Below are positions 37,039 through 47,508 of a DNA stretch of 64,000 bases, piece after piece. Below the pieces are notes generated by a model that was not told where the DNA came from, searched no databases, and saw only the letters and a list, made by a program, of their open reading frames with translations. Source of the stretch: Zooshikella harenae (GTDB lineage: Bacteria > Pseudomonadota > Gammaproteobacteria > Pseudomonadales > Zooshikellaceae); NCBI RefSeq assembly GCF_018837975.1, contig NZ_JAGSOY010000004.1, positions 104,712-168,711 on the forward strand, read 5' to 3'. Made by a program: the position numbers and the translations under genes. Position 1 is the first letter of the stretch, and each line of letters begins with the position of its first letter.

Positions 37039-39618
37039 ATGAAGAAATCGTTATCTCACAAAAAATCTGTAATACCATTAGTGCCATTACTTTTGACTAC
37101 AGCAATTCAAGCACCATTTGCATTAGGAAATAGCACCTCCTCACAAGCAATAGCACCTACAGAATTATTTTCTAATGATAATAATGCCTCCTCAACTGCA
37201 GCTTACGCTAGTAATAAGCAGAGCTCTTTTGTTAAACATGCCGATTATTTTCGTGAAGCAGATCTAAAACTAAGTCAAAGCAATGGTAAATACTATTTCC
37301 CAGACCAGATCACACTTAATTTATTTTCTGGCGAGGCATTTGACTTACGTGTTGTCAACCGAGAAACCACTAACGGTTCACTAGAAGTTATTTATGGTCA
37401 GGTTTTCGATAGTGGTTTTAGTCATCTGGAAAATTATAGTAATGCGATTATTACCCTAAACCATTTAACGGGAAAAATTACGGGTATTATTGAAAATGAG
37501 CTAGGCACCTATCTCATTCAACCACAGGATAATGGACGCTACCTGCTTATAAAACAAAAACAACCAGAACATTTTGACGAGGTTTTGCCTCCTACCAGTC
37601 AGTCCGCTCTATTTTCAACAGCAGAAGCCAAAGAAGCAAAAGGTGAAAAAGATAAAAAAGGTAATATTATTATTGACGTTTTTCTAGGTTTCTCAGATTC
37701 TTCCGCCAAAGAAGTAGGAGATATACAAGCCACAGCAACCACTTATGTAGCCTCAGTTAATAATGGTCTAAAAAACTCTGGCATCAATAATATCAAGTTG
37801 CGTTTAGTTGGAACGGGCACAACCCCTCACAACCTTGGAATCATTACTGACGTGCTTGGCAAGGCTGAAGAATGGTTCAAAGCCGATGTCGAAAAACTTG
37901 CACCCGACTTAGTGGGTGTCGTACAGACACCAACGGATGCGCCAAATAGTGCTGCAGGCTGGGCTGGTGTAACAGGTTATACCCAAGTGGTTGGTGCACC
38001 TTGGCCAAATGCTTGGCGTCATGAAGTGGGTCATAATGTGGGCGGTTTACACTGTAGCAAAGATGGTGGCGCACAGTGGAAATATGCTTATGGCTTTGAT
38101 AATGGCAAATCACGCACACATATGTGTGGTAACTCATCAAATTTTTACTCAACACCTTTGATAAAAGATGCTAACGGCTTAGCGTTAGGTGATACAGAAA
38201 CGGCTGACATGGTTAAACTGTGGAAAGAGCGTGCAGCGATTATGTCTGAGCATCGCACACATACTGTTCCTTTCCCAGATGAAGATCCCGATGGTGATAA
38301 GCCTGATGATGGCGATAAGCCTGATGATGGCGATAAGCCTGATGATGGCGATAAACCTGGTGACGGTGATAAACCTGGTGACGGTGATAAACCCGGTGAC
38401 GGTGATAAACCCGGTGACGGCGATAAACCCGGTGACGACGATAAACCCGGTGATGGCGATAAACCCGGTGACGACGATAAACCCGGTGACGGCGATAAAC
38501 CTGATGACGGTGATACACCTGATGACGGTGATGGTGATAACCCATCAACAACCTGTCCCAAGCCTGATCTATTAAAAGATAACCTCATTCAACATCCAGA
38601 CTTTAACCAGCTCACTCAGTGGCGAGCTTATTACACATCAGATGTTAAGCTTGAACAAAAATCTGAAACCAAAGACTGTGGTACTGATTACAAAGTCAAT
38701 ATCACAGGTCGCAGTAGCTATTACGATGGTGTCATTCAGAAAATACAAACTCCATTGAAAAAAGATACCACCTACCATTTCAGTGCTAATTTCCAGCTTG
38801 CGGCAGACCAGGAAAAAGATTTTGGTTTAGCTGCTTTAGCACTTAAAAGTGAGTTAGGTATTTTCTACTATCAGTACTTAGCGATCGATCAAATAGATCA
38901 AACTGAGAAAAAACTCAGTGGTGACTTCCAGCTAAATGCACTGGGTGAAATCAAATCAGCTCACTTATTACTCTTTGGACCAAAAGGTAAAAAGTCATTA
39001 ATAATTGATGAAGTAAAAATAACTGAAAAAGATAATAACGTGCCTGATCCAAACATCGTATTCGAACACAGTTTTGAAACGGATACTCAAGGATGGCAAG
39101 CTGCTTGGAAAATGGGTACATTAAGCCAAAGCCAAGACCGTGGTAAAGATGGTCAGTTTAGTTTACATATTACTGAACGAGACCATTGGTATGCTGGCGG
39201 TCTTCTCGCAGGGACTGAGCTTGTCGAAGCCAACCAGTCTTACACACTCTCATTATCTGCCAGCTTAGGGAAAGAAGTTAAAGAGGCTCAAAAGCTGGAT
39301 ATTCAAATATTTTATGTAGATGATGAGGGCTACCACTGGCAACGTGTTAATACCAGCAAAATACCTGTGGGTGAAGCCTGGTTTGATATAGCCTCCGATT
39401 TTGTTATTAAACCAGAGGGTACACTAAAACGCGCTGATTTATATGTCTTTGGACCAGAGCCAGGTACCGATTTCTATATTGATGCCGTGAAACTGGTTAA
39501 AACAGATAAAGATCCTGGTGGTGATGACACACCAGATGACGGAGATAAACCATCCGACGGTAACTCCGATAATGGTGATACACCTGATGATGGCACGACA
39601 CCGAGTGATAATAAATAA
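37039..39618 (+). CDS. Secreted metzincin zinc protease with Asp/Gly/Lys/Pro repeat linker and two CBM-like modules
   Basis: An 859-residue exported protein. After a signal peptide (about 1-30) comes a propeptide-like region (60-190) and a metzincin domain. The zinc motif HExxHxxGxxH is exact at 328-338 ([11 protein letters not shown]), with M362 in THMCGN as a likely Met-turn. It resembles peptidyl-Asp (M72) or reprolysin-type proteases. Residues 418-500 are about 13 six-residue GDGDKP-type repeats. Two CBM4/9-like modules follow (about 508-680, [10 protein letters not shown]; about 690-830, [14 protein letters not shown]), then a second Asp-rich tail. Likely a secreted, surface- or polysaccharide-binding protease. 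A strong terminator follows. Confidence 0.85.
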   Translation: MKKSLSHKKSVIPLVPLLLTTAIQAPFALGNSTSSQAIAPTELFSNDNNASSTAAYASNKQSSFVKHADYFREADLKLSQSNGKYYFPDQITLNLFSGEAFDLRVVNRETTNGSLEVIYGQVFDSGFSHLENYSNAIITLNHLTGKITGIIENELGTYLIQPQDNGRYLLIKQKQPEHFDEVLPPTSQSALFSTAEAKEAKGEKDKKGNIIIDVFLGFSDSSAKEVGDIQATATTYVASVNNGLKNSGINNIKLRLVGTGTTPHNLGIITDVLGKAEEWFKADVEKLAPDLVGVVQTPTDAPNSAAGWAGVTGYTQVVGAPWPNAWRHEVGHNVGGLHCSKDGGAQWKYAYGFDNGKSRTHMCGNSSNFYSTPLIKDANGLALGDTETADMVKLWKERAAIMSEHRTHTVPFPDEDPDGDKPDDGDKPDDGDKPDDGDKPGDGDKPGDGDKPGDGDKPGDGDKPGDDDKPGDGDKPGDDDKPGDGDKPDDGDTPDDGDGDNPSTTCPKPDLLKDNLIQHPDFNQLTQWRAYYTSDVKLEQKSETKDCGTDYKVNITGRSSYYDGVIQKIQTPLKKDTTYHFSANFQLAADQEKDFGLAALALKSELGIFYYQYLAIDQIDQTEKKLSGDFQLNALGEIKSAHLLLFGPKGKKSLIIDEVKITEKDNNVPDPNIVFEHSFETDTQGWQAAWKMGTLSQSQDRGKDGQFSLHITERDHWYAGGLLAGTELVEANQSYTLSLSASLGKEVKEAQKLDIQIFYVDDEGYHWQRVNTSKIPVGEAWFDIASDFVIKPEGTLKRADLYVFGPEPGTDFYIDAVKLVKTDKDPGGDDTPDDGDKPSDGNSDNGDTPDDGTTPSDNK
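38290..38540 (+). repeat. 18-bp minisatellite in the metzincin gene
   Basis: About 13-14 tandem copies of an 18-base unit encoding (G/D)D(G/D)DKP. Units differ mainly at synonymous positions (ggc/ggt, cct/ccc), and several neighbouring units are identical. The number could vary by slippage without breaking the frame, changing linker length. Confidence 0.9.
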
Positions 39619-39661
39619 CCAAAATATTTTCACAATTAAGTGAAAGGTATTAGCTAAAAAT

Positions 39662-39698
39662 CGTCAAGAGGTACTCAGTTACCTCTTGACGTATTTTT
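39662..39698 (+). terminator. Strong intrinsic terminator after the metzincin gene
   Basis: CGTCAAGAGGTA-CTCAGT-TACCTCTTGACG, a perfect 12-bp stem with a 6-base loop, followed by TATTTTT. Confidence 0.85.
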
Positions 39699-39759
39699 AC
39701 AATGCATCCTTCGCTATGAGCATATTTAAAATCAACCTTTACCCTATATGGTTATTTTA

Positions 39760-40206
39760 ATGAAAAATAACGTCTGCCAATTTGTTCTATTATTTGCGCT
39801 AGCTCCCTTAAGCCTTATGATTAATGCAGACTCACCTTCACGTTATACTTATACACCACAGTTTGATCAATGCCTGCAACAGGCAAATCGTGCACCAGAA
39901 CGTGAACTCCAGTGTATTGATCGAGAATATTTTTACCAAGATGGTCAAATGACGGAAATCTATAAATATCTTTTTAGAACACAACCTTATAATGTTCGCA
40001 AAGCATTAAAGCAATCACAAAGCTTATGGTTAAAATTTCGTACCTATCATTGCTTAGTATTTAAAGCTCGGGATGGGCATTCATTACCCAATAGGGACTT
40101 AGCCACAAAACTGGCAATACGTCGTTGTGAACTAAAAATGACTGTCACTCGATCCAATGAACTTACTGAAGTCTCACCAAATAAAACAATTAATATTCCA
40201 AAATAA
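39760..40206 (+). CDS. Exported LprI-like protein (DUF1311 type)
   Basis: A 148-residue protein with a signal peptide (MKNNVCQFVLLFALAPLSL..NA) and a mature part with four spaced cysteines. QSLWLKFRTYHC resembles the W-xx-FR-xx-C signature of the lysozyme-inhibitor LprI/DUF1311 family. Such proteins are periplasmic; some inhibit lysozyme. ATG 39760 begins the signal peptide; an ATG four codons earlier is possible. It is isolated between the metzincin terminator and the PilZ gene. Confidence 0.65.
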   Translation: MKNNVCQFVLLFALAPLSLMINADSPSRYTYTPQFDQCLQQANRAPERELQCIDREYFYQDGQMTEIYKYLFRTQPYNVRKALKQSQSLWLKFRTYHCLVFKARDGHSLPNRDLATKLAIRRCELKMTVTRSNELTEVSPNKTINIPK

Positions 40207-40371
40207 ACCTAACACTCATTAAATATCCGAATTAGTTTGAGTTAAAACGTAGAATGTCAGCTTATTGAGTTAACATTTATAAATAACATTAAATTGTTAA
40301 TCAATTCAAAATTCCTCCCTGGGTCAATCGATCTATACTTACTCATAATTCATTGTGGAGGTTTATTTTGA

Positions 40372-40713
40372 ATGTCCGAAGAACATGGTATTGAGCAACG
40401 CCGGCACCCCCGAAGAGCGGTAAAATGGAAAGCGCTCATTCGTGATAAAGCTAAAGAAGTCACTGTGGGACGAACTATAAACGTTTCTGTAAGTGGTGCT
40501 CTTATTGAAGTTCCACAAAGGTTCAATATGAATGAGGCCATAGATATACAAATCCAGGCTAATTATCTTGGTAAAAATATTAAAATACTCTCACGAGCTT
40601 ATGTTCGACACTCGGTGGTCAGAACATCTGACTTTCAAATAGGTATTGAGTTTAATGGCCTAAAACCTGAAATGGAGCAGTTCTTATCTGACTTTACTTC
40701 TGGCGTGATTTAA
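40372..40713 (+). CDS. PilZ domain protein, predicted c-di-GMP binder
   Basis: A 113-residue single-domain PilZ protein. Both cyclic-di-GMP motifs are present: the RxxxR arginines in EQRRHPRRAV (10-15) and N37-x-S39-x-x-G42 in TINVSVSGALIEV. Such proteins transmit c-di-GMP levels to motility, adhesion or exopolysaccharide systems; the partner here is unknown. GGAGG lies ten bases before the ATG. Its neighbours are genes for secreted proteins, so control of surface attachment is possible but speculative. Confidence 0.9.
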   Translation: MSEEHGIEQRRHPRRAVKWKALIRDKAKEVTVGRTINVSVSGALIEVPQRFNMNEAIDIQIQANYLGKNIKILSRAYVRHSVVRTSDFQIGIEFNGLKPEMEQFLSDFTSGVI

Positions 40714-40898
40714 TGCGTACTTCCTTGGGCTTCATTCATGTATAACGTATCTTTAATTAACGTATTTTCTTCACGACACATTATACATAATAACTAAGCT
40801 ACACTTCATCTTATATATTTGATATTATTAATATTTTTCAAATAATGTAACGCAAATTCATATAAGTATGAACAAGTTTACATAGTTAAATCCCCTTC

Positions 40899-40965
40899 CT
40901 CGTTATAGTCTCATCACACATACGCCTTTAACAAAGTTTATTCCTTTGTTAAAGGTATCAACGAG
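40899..40965 (+). promoter_or_regulatory. Nested hairpin upstream of the serine protease gene
   Basis: A perfect 12-bp stem, CCTTTAACAAAG with CTTTGTTAAAGG (40925-40936 and 40944-40955, 7-base loop), enclosed by CTCGTT (40899-40904) with AACGAG (40960-40965). No T run follows, so a regulatory leader is more likely than a terminator. Confidence 0.45.
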
Positions 40966-41019
40966 CCTGTATTTTGCCTTTCTAGGTGAACAACAGCAGA
41001 AATAAATAATTAAAAACAC

Positions 41020-41040
41020 ATACCCTCACATAAAGGGTAT
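41020..41040. repeat. TACCC...GGGTA inverted repeat before the serine protease start
   Basis: ATACCCT (41020-41026) faces AGGGTAT (41034-41040), seven perfect pairs, ending 22 bases before the ATG at 41063. At that position it could block the ribosome site or act as an operator. Confidence 0.5.
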
Positions 41041-41062
41041 TAAAGAAGATACGAGCCGTATA

Positions 41063-42712
41063 ATGAAATACTCATCCTTGCTATTAATTGCTTCATTAGC
41101 ATCAAGCTGTGTGCTAATGAACAGTTATGCCGATAATCTCAATCAAGCTGAAACCTTTAAACCGATTAAAATTGCGGATAAAATTGATTCAAACTTATCA
41201 TTAAGCCCAAAACAAGGATTTGATTCTAATTCCACTTTCACTGTTTCAGAACCTGGCGCCAGTTACATTAAAGTTCACTTCGCAGAATTTAATATTCCCG
41301 ATGGTGCCGTGGTTGAAATTCGAAATCCAAATGGATCTGAGCGATACCGCTATAGCAATGCAAAACGAGATGGCTTTACCTACGACCCTGAACGGGGTGA
41401 AGATGGAAAAACATCGTGGGCCAGTATGTCAATCACTGGCGATACGGCCATTATTCAGCTCATCATACCTGATAACCTAAAAGCATCGAATGCGTGGGAT
41501 GATACCAAACATAAAATTAAAATCGGCCATTATATGCGAGGTTTTCCTGAAAGTGTTATTGAAAACTTAATGACTCAGGAATTTTCGACCTGTGGAGCCA
41601 ACCAGCGTAAAGATGCGGTTTGTTATAAAGACTCACATCCTACTGAGTTTGCTCATAGTCGCCCTATAGCTCGACTGGTAATGCGCGGCAGTTTATGTAC
41701 TGCATGGCGGGTAGGACCAGACAACAAAATGTTTACCAATAACCACTGTATTAGTACACAATCATCAACAACAACATCTGAAGTCTGGTTTAATTACCAG
41801 CGCAGCAGTTGTGGCGGCAGTAAACCCAATAATATTACCAAAGTAGCTGCCGATAAAATGTTGACCACCAGTCGCAGCAGCAGTCTTGACTATACCCTCT
41901 TTACTGTAAAAGATCTTAGCAAGATAGCTTCTTTTGGTTATTTAGGACTTGATCCCAGAGATGCGGAAAAAGGCGAACCTATTTATATTCCACAACATGG
42001 TTCAGGTAACCCCAAAGAGCTAGCCATTGAAAGTGACTCAAATGACGGCAACCGTTGTCAAATTGATGCACCTAATAGCAGTAGTAAAAACCTTGGCTAT
42101 TATTGTGACACCATTGGCGGTAGCTCTGGATCTCCCGTTATTGCCAGTAACACAAATAAAGTCATCGGGTTACACCACTGGGGTGGTTGTCCCAATGGTC
42201 CAAACCAAGCTGCACGTATCAAAGACATCTGGCCTGAAGTCGCTCAATACTTCAATAACAAAGTACCAGGCAGCAGCCCAAATGGTGATGATGATCCAGG
42301 TAAACCAGACACACCGGACAACCCAGATGATCCTAACAAGCCTAATTACTCACCATTAGTAAACAAGTTAAATGCTTGTTTAGGCTCTAAATCAAGTAAA
42401 GTCACAGCCTCCCAATGTGACAACAGCAAAGCTCAACAATGGCACATAGACAGTAAAGGACTAATGCATCCCGCTGATGCCTCCAACAAGTGTCTCCAGT
42501 TACCTTCTTGGTATAAAGGCACTAACCGTGCTGTAGTTGGTGGCTGTAACGAAGATAAACTTGATATGCGCTGGGTAATGGAAAACGGCCGAATTCACAA
42601 TGTGGCTTACCCAACACTTTACCTTAACCACTTTAAAGCCTATGGCGAATGGATTGGCGTTTGGACACAAAAAGAAGATGATAAAAATGAGCAGCTTTGG
42701 CAGTGGAAGTAG
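41063..42712 (+). CDS. Secreted trypsin-fold serine endopeptidase (lysyl-endopeptidase-like) with C-terminal lectin-like module
   Basis: A 549-residue protein with a signal peptide (about 1-23, ending SYA-D), an N-terminal prodomain-like part (to about 165) and a chymotrypsin-fold domain. The triad is H228 in TNNHCI, D276 in SLDYTLF and S355 in GGSSGSPVI; cysteine pairs and GLHHWGGCP resemble Achromobacter-type lysyl endopeptidase. Cleavage preference cannot be read reliably. An Asp/Pro linker (404-428) joins a module of about 120 residues ending QLWQW, clearly homologous to the tail of the M28 aminopeptidase at 1658-3319. A strong terminator follows. Confidence 0.88.
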   Translation: MKYSSLLLIASLASSCVLMNSYADNLNQAETFKPIKIADKIDSNLSLSPKQGFDSNSTFTVSEPGASYIKVHFAEFNIPDGAVVEIRNPNGSERYRYSNAKRDGFTYDPERGEDGKTSWASMSITGDTAIIQLIIPDNLKASNAWDDTKHKIKIGHYMRGFPESVIENLMTQEFSTCGANQRKDAVCYKDSHPTEFAHSRPIARLVMRGSLCTAWRVGPDNKMFTNNHCISTQSSTTTSEVWFNYQRSSCGGSKPNNITKVAADKMLTTSRSSSLDYTLFTVKDLSKIASFGYLGLDPRDAEKGEPIYIPQHGSGNPKELAIESDSNDGNRCQIDAPNSSSKNLGYYCDTIGGSSGSPVIASNTNKVIGLHHWGGCPNGPNQAARIKDIWPEVAQYFNNKVPGSSPNGDDDPGKPDTPDNPDDPNKPNYSPLVNKLNACLGSKSSKVTASQCDNSKAQQWHIDSKGLMHPADASNKCLQLPSWYKGTNRAVVGGCNEDKLDMRWVMENGRIHNVAYPTLYLNHFKAYGEWIGVWTQKEDDKNEQLWQWK

Positions 42713-42776
42713 TCTGTAACTGCTGGTTATCCAACTCATTGGGTAGTTGACAAGAACATTTACTAATAAAATGTTG

Positions 42777-42810
42777 AAAACAGGTGCCAATAAGGCACCT
42801 GTTTTCTTTT
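42777..42810. terminator. Strong intrinsic terminator after the serine protease gene
   Basis: CAGGTGCC-AATAA-GGCACCTG, a perfect 8-bp GC-rich stem flanked by AAAA before and TTTTCTTTT after, so it can work on both strands. Confidence 0.85.
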
Positions 42811-43131
42811 GTGATACTCATAATAAATATCATGCCATCTATCAAGCAACCCATCGTCGGCATGTAGAAAATTCGTTTCACGTCTCATTGCAAATTCGCT
42901 CCAGCACGCACTTCGGAAAGTACTTAACCTCCACGCGTTAAAACTACGTAAATTACAGATACCACTTGCAACATTCTACTTACAAACAGTGACATTTCAT
43001 TAACTGAGTTACAAATTCAGCAAGTGGAATAGACGAAAACTGTTCCCCTCTTTACTATACCCTCCGCAGATAATTTTTATTGACTTAATTTATAGCATCT
43101 AATTAACACAAATCGTTATAACACGCTTTGC

Positions 43132-43157
43132 TATACCCTCAACAAGTACAGGGTATA
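43132..43157. repeat. TATACCCT...AGGGTATA inverted repeat
   Basis: A perfect 8-bp inverted repeat with a 10-base spacer, about 80 bases before the ATG at 43239; a further AAAGGGTAA half-site lies at 43176-43184. It is the most symmetric member of the TACCC/GGGTA set. Confidence 0.5.
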
Positions 43158-43238
43158 CAACCCAGTAAATATCATTAAAGGGTAACCACCAGGTTAACAT
43201 TGACTACCATAGATTGGTTGTTGGAAAAGGATGCCGAT

Positions 43239-44339
43239 ATGAGAAAGCAAGCTTTTCACTTTGCGTTTTTTATTTTTATTTTTCTTATGTCTGGTGCGCT
43301 TCTCGCCTCTCAGCTTCATCGCGTCAATGTAGGTTTCTTTTTTGATAACATCAACATCAAGGAAGATAAAACAGTTGCAAGCTTTTTACTTGAACGAGCC
43401 AATGCTGAATTGGAAATACAAGATATTCATCAGCGTTTACACTTGATGTACGCAACCAAGCGCACAAAGGAACTTTCAAGCGAAGCCTTGCTACATTTAC
43501 AGACAAAGCATCAGCTTGATCTAATGATTATCATATCCCCTGATACCAATAAATTTATTACCTTAACTGAAACCCCTGGCGCCCTCGTCCTAACCCCCTA
43601 TGAAGTCACTTTTAACTTCGCCCAAAACTTATTTAATGCATTAGAAGAAACAGCAGCAAAGCAGTGGGGTTCAACGACACTCACAGCATCTGAAATATCT
43701 TCTCATCGTTGGCGTGAACTATCTCACTATGCCAGTGAGATTTTCGAAAGATTTATTGCATTACCCAACAATCAACTATCCATTGATGAGCATGATGTTG
43801 AACAACATTTTTATGAACTCAGTATTAATTGCCAACAGCTTCAACAACAGTCTGAAAATTTAGTTAAAAATGGTGACTTCAATCTAGGTACAGATTACTG
43901 GCAAAATATTTTCAGAAACAATGCCATCATTCACATTACTCCCAACCAAGAAGAAACCCCTTGCAATAACAATGTTGCTCGTATCGTTCATCGTCAACAT
44001 TATAGTGATGGTCTGCAACAATATGTAGAACTTGAACCTGCGCAACAATATCAGTTATCCGTATCTGCACGCTTATTAAGTCGTCAAAAGCAGCATGTTC
44101 GCGACAAACTCGCTGCAGTTATGCTCATTGAACTGAAAAATGGCTTATTTGATTATCAGTTTATTGATTATTTAAGTATTACGAATCAAGAGTTTTCAAC
44201 ACTCAATACCATTTTTACGTTTAATCCTGCACTTAATAAAAGTGAAATAGCCAAAACATTACTGCTTATCTATGGACCCAATCCAGTCTACGACATTGAA
44301 ATAGATAATGTATCATTAGCGATTGTACCTAGTTTATAA
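43239..44339 (+). CDS. Exported protein with C-terminal CBM4/9-like module; N-terminal part unrecognised
   Basis: A 366-residue protein. ATG 43239 (AAAGG eight bases upstream) gives a signal peptide with a long hydrophobic core (MRKQAFHFAFFIFIFLMSG..LAS). Residues about 25-200 match nothing I know. From about 207 the sequence NLVKNGDFNLGTDYWQ, GLQQYVELEPAQQYQLSVSAR and the late IDNVSLAIV follow the pattern of a carbohydrate-binding CBM4/9-type jellyroll, like those in the metzincin at 37039. A role in binding a surface or extracellular polysaccharide is an inference. Confidence 0.7.
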   Translation: MRKQAFHFAFFIFIFLMSGALLASQLHRVNVGFFFDNINIKEDKTVASFLLERANAELEIQDIHQRLHLMYATKRTKELSSEALLHLQTKHQLDLMIIISPDTNKFITLTETPGALVLTPYEVTFNFAQNLFNALEETAAKQWGSTTLTASEISSHRWRELSHYASEIFERFIALPNNQLSIDEHDVEQHFYELSINCQQLQQQSENLVKNGDFNLGTDYWQNIFRNNAIIHITPNQEETPCNNNVARIVHRQHYSDGLQQYVELEPAQQYQLSVSARLLSRQKQHVRDKLAAVMLIELKNGLFDYQFIDYLSITNQEFSTLNTIFTFNPALNKSEIAKTLLLIYGPNPVYDIEIDNVSLAIVPSL

Positions 44340-44782
44340 TATTTATCAGAACCTAGTCACTTTTATGCACAGCTAGCCTTAATCAGGCTAGTCTCGCTAA
44401 AAATTCTTCATCATGAACCCAAACATAAAAAGTGAAATGATTCACATTTTTTACTCGCAACATTCTCCAAACCATCCTCACCAGAGAAAATATCACTGTC
44501 GCTTTAGCACTTAATCATTAATAGTTGAACCTTCCCCTTAATAGAAAAAACCTCTAAACACACCTCGCTCAAACCATTAGATTAATAACAAAAAAATAGG
44601 TTAATAAATAACGTATAGTGGTTCACTTTATCAAACAAACCAAACTTGCCTCATGTTGTGGTTGTGAATTATTCGATTATTTAAGTGGTTACTTATCCCT
44701 ATAATCATCTCACTCAAATTAAGTACTTTCTGCCACATTCAAATCGAGCATATTTTGCATCACAAAATCAAAAGGATTTTCC
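44340..44782. other. 443-base gap before the inverse-autotransporter barrel gene
   Basis: AT-rich. A small hairpin, CTAGCCT-TAATC-AGGCTAG (44373-44391), follows the preceding gene. The promoter for the gene at 44783 must lie here but is not distinct. Confidence 0.35.
44373..44391 (+). terminator. Hairpin after the CBM-like secreted gene
   Basis: A perfect 7-bp stem with a 5-base loop, 34 bases past the stop. It lacks a T run, so termination is only possible. Confidence 0.4.
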
Positions 44783-45745
44783 ATGAAGAAGCCAGTCTTA
44801 GCATGTTTGCCCATGCTAAGTTTCTTAGTAACCACACCAGTATTGTCTGATGACAACCCTGCTCAACCTTCACTTGTTGATAAATGGGATGCTTGGGTTG
44901 CAATTGATGGGTTATTAACATCAGACGAAGATGCCCTATCTGTTGACTCTATGTTACCTGTTTATGAGGAAGATGATGGCTTGGTCTTTATTAAACTAGA
45001 TGCCAGTAAAGGGAAAGGTAACTACAAAAGCTATAGTGTTGGCAGCGGCTACCGTCATATGCTGGATGATGAGCAAATTATAGGGATATACGGGTTTCTT
45101 GATTATCAACAGTCTGAAAATGGGAATGGCTTCCATCAATTCAACCTTGGTGCTGAATACCGCACAGTTGACTGGGATTTTGGCGCAAACCTTTATCTGC
45201 CCGTTGGTGGTAGAAAAAAGAAAGCAGGCTCTCATACCGTAACAGGTGCTGATGGTCGTACCTATGTCGAACATCAGTATGAGCGTATTTTGCAAGGGGC
45301 CGATGTTGAAGTAGGTTATCGTCTGCCCTTCTTTACTGAAAATGAAGAACAACAGTTAAGACTCTATACTGGGGTTTATCACTTCAAAGGCGAACAAACC
45401 AAAAGTTTCACTGGGCAAAAACTTCGCCTGGAATACCATATGGAAAATGTGATTAACCAACTGCCAGGAAGCCAATTAACGCTTGGTTCAGGTGCAAAAC
45501 ATGACTCCGTCACAGGTAATGAAGGCTTTGTTTTTGCGCGCTTCACCTTACCATTTGACTTTATGGACAGTGGTGCTAAACGTAATCGTCTGTCACCTTT
45601 TGCAAAGCGTATGACAGAACGTGTACGTCGTCAGCCTGGTATCGTGGCAATTGCCGAACCTGAGTATACTTTGAAAGATGATACTTCAGAGCCTACGTTC
45701 CCCCCCGAACCACCAGAACTTCCGGAACTTGACGGTCCAGGCTAA
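44783..45745 (+). CDS. Inverse-autotransporter-type outer-membrane beta-barrel protein without passenger
   Basis: A 320-residue protein with a signal peptide (about 1-22) and an intimin/invasin-type inverse autotransporter beta-domain. The core is SVGSGYRHMLDDEQIIGIYGF, FNLGAEYRTVDWDFGANLYLPV and VEVGYRLPF, with aromatic-rich alternating strands to about residue 280. It ends in a Pro/Glu tail (PPEPPELPELDGPG) where family members normally continue into Ig-like passengers; neither passenger nor LysM is present. It is probably inserted in the outer membrane by the Bam complex. AAAGGA lies six bases before the ATG. Confidence 0.85.
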   Translation: MKKPVLACLPMLSFLVTTPVLSDDNPAQPSLVDKWDAWVAIDGLLTSDEDALSVDSMLPVYEEDDGLVFIKLDASKGKGNYKSYSVGSGYRHMLDDEQIIGIYGFLDYQQSENGNGFHQFNLGAEYRTVDWDFGANLYLPVGGRKKKAGSHTVTGADGRTYVEHQYERILQGADVEVGYRLPFFTENEEQQLRLYTGVYHFKGEQTKSFTGQKLRLEYHMENVINQLPGSQLTLGSGAKHDSVTGNEGFVFARFTLPFDFMDSGAKRNRLSPFAKRMTERVRRQPGIVAIAEPEYTLKDDTSEPTFPPEPPELPELDGPG

Positions 45746-45762
45746 GCCCGCCTTTTCATTTC

Positions 45763-45790
45763 TCGATATGTCATAGTAATGGCATATCGA
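45763..45790 (+). terminator. Hairpin after the barrel gene
   Basis: TCGATATG-T-CAT faces ATG-G-CATATCGA around AGTA, a 12-pair stem including one U-G wobble. T residues occur only about 10 bases later. Moderate terminator candidate. Confidence 0.45.
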
Positions 45791-45956
45791 ACCTCCCTGC
45801 TTTTATAGATATAATCCTTGGCCCACCTATTTCTCAACGATCATCCTCATGACCAATTGGTATCATTAATTTTCTAGCCAAAAATATGCGACCTATGTCA
45901 CTATACGTGCGCGTAGCCTTAGGGGTCGTTTCATTGACAGGGAGAAGTCGAATTTA

Positions 45957-46970
<1,014 letters not shown>

Positions 46971-47133
46971 ATTTCTGAAAAAAACGTGCAATAATATTCT
47001 TTTTATAAAGAGGGATTATCTATTGGATAAAAATCAGGCAAACTTTGAAAACTAACACTAATTGGGTTCCCCTAAGTCTTTGGGTACGCTAAACTTAGAT
47101 CACTTTTTAAACAATGAATAGGTATTCCCTATT

Positions 47134-47508
47134 ATGAAGTACAAAAATCTCAGCAAAGCTCTCAGTTTACTGACGTTAACAACCTGCATAGGTTTTTCAG
47201 CTAACACCTACAGTGACTCTATGCGTTGTGGCAGTAAACTGGTTAAGTCTGGAGACTCAACAACTCAAGTAATACTGACTTGTGGTGAACCTTTACAAAA
47301 AGAATATTTAGGTACTCGCGTAACAGAAGATCGGACTCATATTCGTTATTCAAATCCTGACCATGATGAAACTACAGGCAGAACTTATATTTCTAAAAAA
47401 GAAGTCATTGTAGAAAAATGGACTTATGGCAAAAAAGGCCAGTTTTTAAAGTTTCTGATTTTCCGAGATGGCGTCTTAGATGAGATTGAAACAGGTGGAC
47501 GCTACTAA
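47134..47508 (+). CDS. DUF2845 family exported protein
   Basis: A 124-residue protein with a signal peptide (about 1-27, ending TYS-D). The mature start MRCGSKLVKSGDST followed by LTCGEPLQKE matches the DUF2845 pattern: two CG motifs, a basic middle and VEKWTYGKKGQFLKFLIFRDG. The family is periplasmic or exported and uncharacterised. The gene is convergent with the RND permease gene, with only 31 bases between. Confidence 0.85.
   Translation: MKYKNLSKALSLLTLTTCIGFSANTYSDSMRCGSKLVKSGDSTTQVILTCGEPLQKEYLGTRVTEDRTHIRYSNPDHDETTGRTYISKKEVIVEKWTYGKKGQFLKFLIFRDGVLDEIETGGRY

Larger units (their letters stand above)
40714..41062. other. 349-base leader region of the serine protease gene
   Basis: It contains a nested hairpin (40899-40965) and a TACCC/GGGTA inverted repeat (41020-41040), both described separately. 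Otherwise AT-rich with no coding frame. Confidence 0.4.
42713..43238. other. 526-base gap before the CBM-like secreted gene
   Basis: It holds the serine-protease terminator (42777-42810), a long-range stem CCACTTGC (42962-42969) with GCAAGTGG (43020-43027) and the inverted repeat at 43132-43157. Small frames in this interval lack any family match. Confidence 0.4.

Noticed and set aside
38145..38588. Reverse-strand frame encoding Pro-Ser-Gly-Leu repeats
   Set aside because: A by-product of the 18-bp repeat in the metzincin gene, whose forward frame has a clear zinc motif.
42633..42941. Small frames on both strands around the serine-protease terminator
   Set aside because: They cross a strong terminator hairpin and show no recognisable protein.
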